Origin: Acanthacorydalis orientalis
Lineage: Eukaryota; Arthropoda; Insecta; Megaloptera; Corydalidae
Assembly: GCA_034766995.1 (NCBI GenBank)
Contig: JAWJWD010000015.1
Location: forward strand, 75,001-139,000
Length of the DNA: 64,000 nt
Reading direction: 5' to 3'
Shown here: one piece after another, positions 63,648 through 64,000 of the stretch
Layout: every line of letters begins with the position of its first letter
Position numbering within the stretch: position 1 is the stretch's first letter
Translations under genes and position numbers: made by a program
Notes under the pieces: model-generated
Told to the model about the DNA's origin: nothing
The model's database searches: none
Seen by the model: only the letters and a program-made list of their open reading frames with translations

Positions 63648-64000
63648 AAACACTCGTATGTAACGAATTGAGAGGAATTTCGAATGTGGTGGCATCTTTC
63701 GAGACGTTTTGTAGCAAAGGTCCATTTACATTTCGTATTCTCACAATCTAAACAATTTCACGCACTGTTCGTGTCCTGCACATTTTGACAATTAATCACC
63801 TGCTGAATAAAATGTAAATTCGCTTTCAATTCGAGTCCATTTCAAAAATTTTGACCGGAAGAAACTTTTGTGATGTGAAGAAAGGATTGGTTTGCGCACG
63901 TGAATTTACTGAAAGTGTCAAAAATACATCGTGAGCTGACTCTTCTAGAACTCGGGCTCTTAAGTTACTTTTATCTAAATTATTATGGTTTCGAATTTGC
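63648..64000. other. No recognised gene
   Basis: Mixed AT-rich sequence to the window edge, no supported feature. Confidence 0.35.

Overview
The window looks like nuclear DNA of an arthropod, most likely an insect. Intergenic sequence is AT-rich with long (TA)n microsatellites. It carries a dense mix of animal-type transposable elements: mariner, Tc1, pogo, P-like with a THAP finger, Harbinger, Helitron, RTE, Jockey, R2/NeSL-like, Ty1/copia and Ty3/gypsy. Genes show splice acceptors and polyadenylation signals rather than bacterial signals. The species cannot be named from sequence alone.

The only large intact host genes are two paralogues pointing towards each other at opposite ends of the window: 1138-7479 (+, 2113 aa) and 57198-52402 (-, 1598 aa). 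A third, 5'-only fragment at 8-217 lies in tandem upstream of the first. Each full copy encodes an N-terminal PD-(D/E)XK nuclease-like domain resembling DUF4297/Cap4, then a NACHT NTPase with intact Walker A and B motifs, then a long ankyrin array. This effector-NTPase-sensor layout parallels bacterial antiviral STAND proteins and animal NLRs, and it is the most interesting system here. The ankyrin arrays are built of 210-bp DNA units in exact register, 12 in one copy and 5 in the other, so the presumed sensor half is changing by unit expansion or loss while the nuclease and NTPase core is kept.

Layout. 1-7.6 kb: 5' gene fragment, conserved upstream block, first full gene and its decayed 3' repeat. 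7.6-9.5 kb: decayed copia pol. 9.6-18.9 kb: a 170-bp tandem repeat, an LTR, two related foldback elements, a mariner nested in an inverted repeat, fragments of other genes and elements, and an 81-bp minisatellite. 19.4-30.6 kb: two copies of a THAP-type (P-like) transposon, the second broken up by Jockey-like, mariner, hairpin and R2/NeSL-like insertions, with an RTE fragment between the copies. 31-37 kb: an apparently intact mariner, a Tc1 element with a foldback inserted in it, and a second, broken mariner. 37.8-45.2 kb: nested LTR elements, including an LTR with a retroposed insert whose empty site is preserved in another copy, and a pogo element. 46-52 kb: a decayed mariner, a Tc1 pseudogene and a Helitron helicase pseudogene. 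52.3-58 kb: the second full gene and its upstream block. 58.5-64 kb: a defective sister of the intact mariner and a cluster of foldback elements carrying tRNA-like A and B boxes.

Apart from the two nuclease-NACHT-ankyrin genes and one mariner transposase, nearly every coding-looking stretch is a broken mobile-element remnant. Family assignments come from motifs read by eye; no database search was run.
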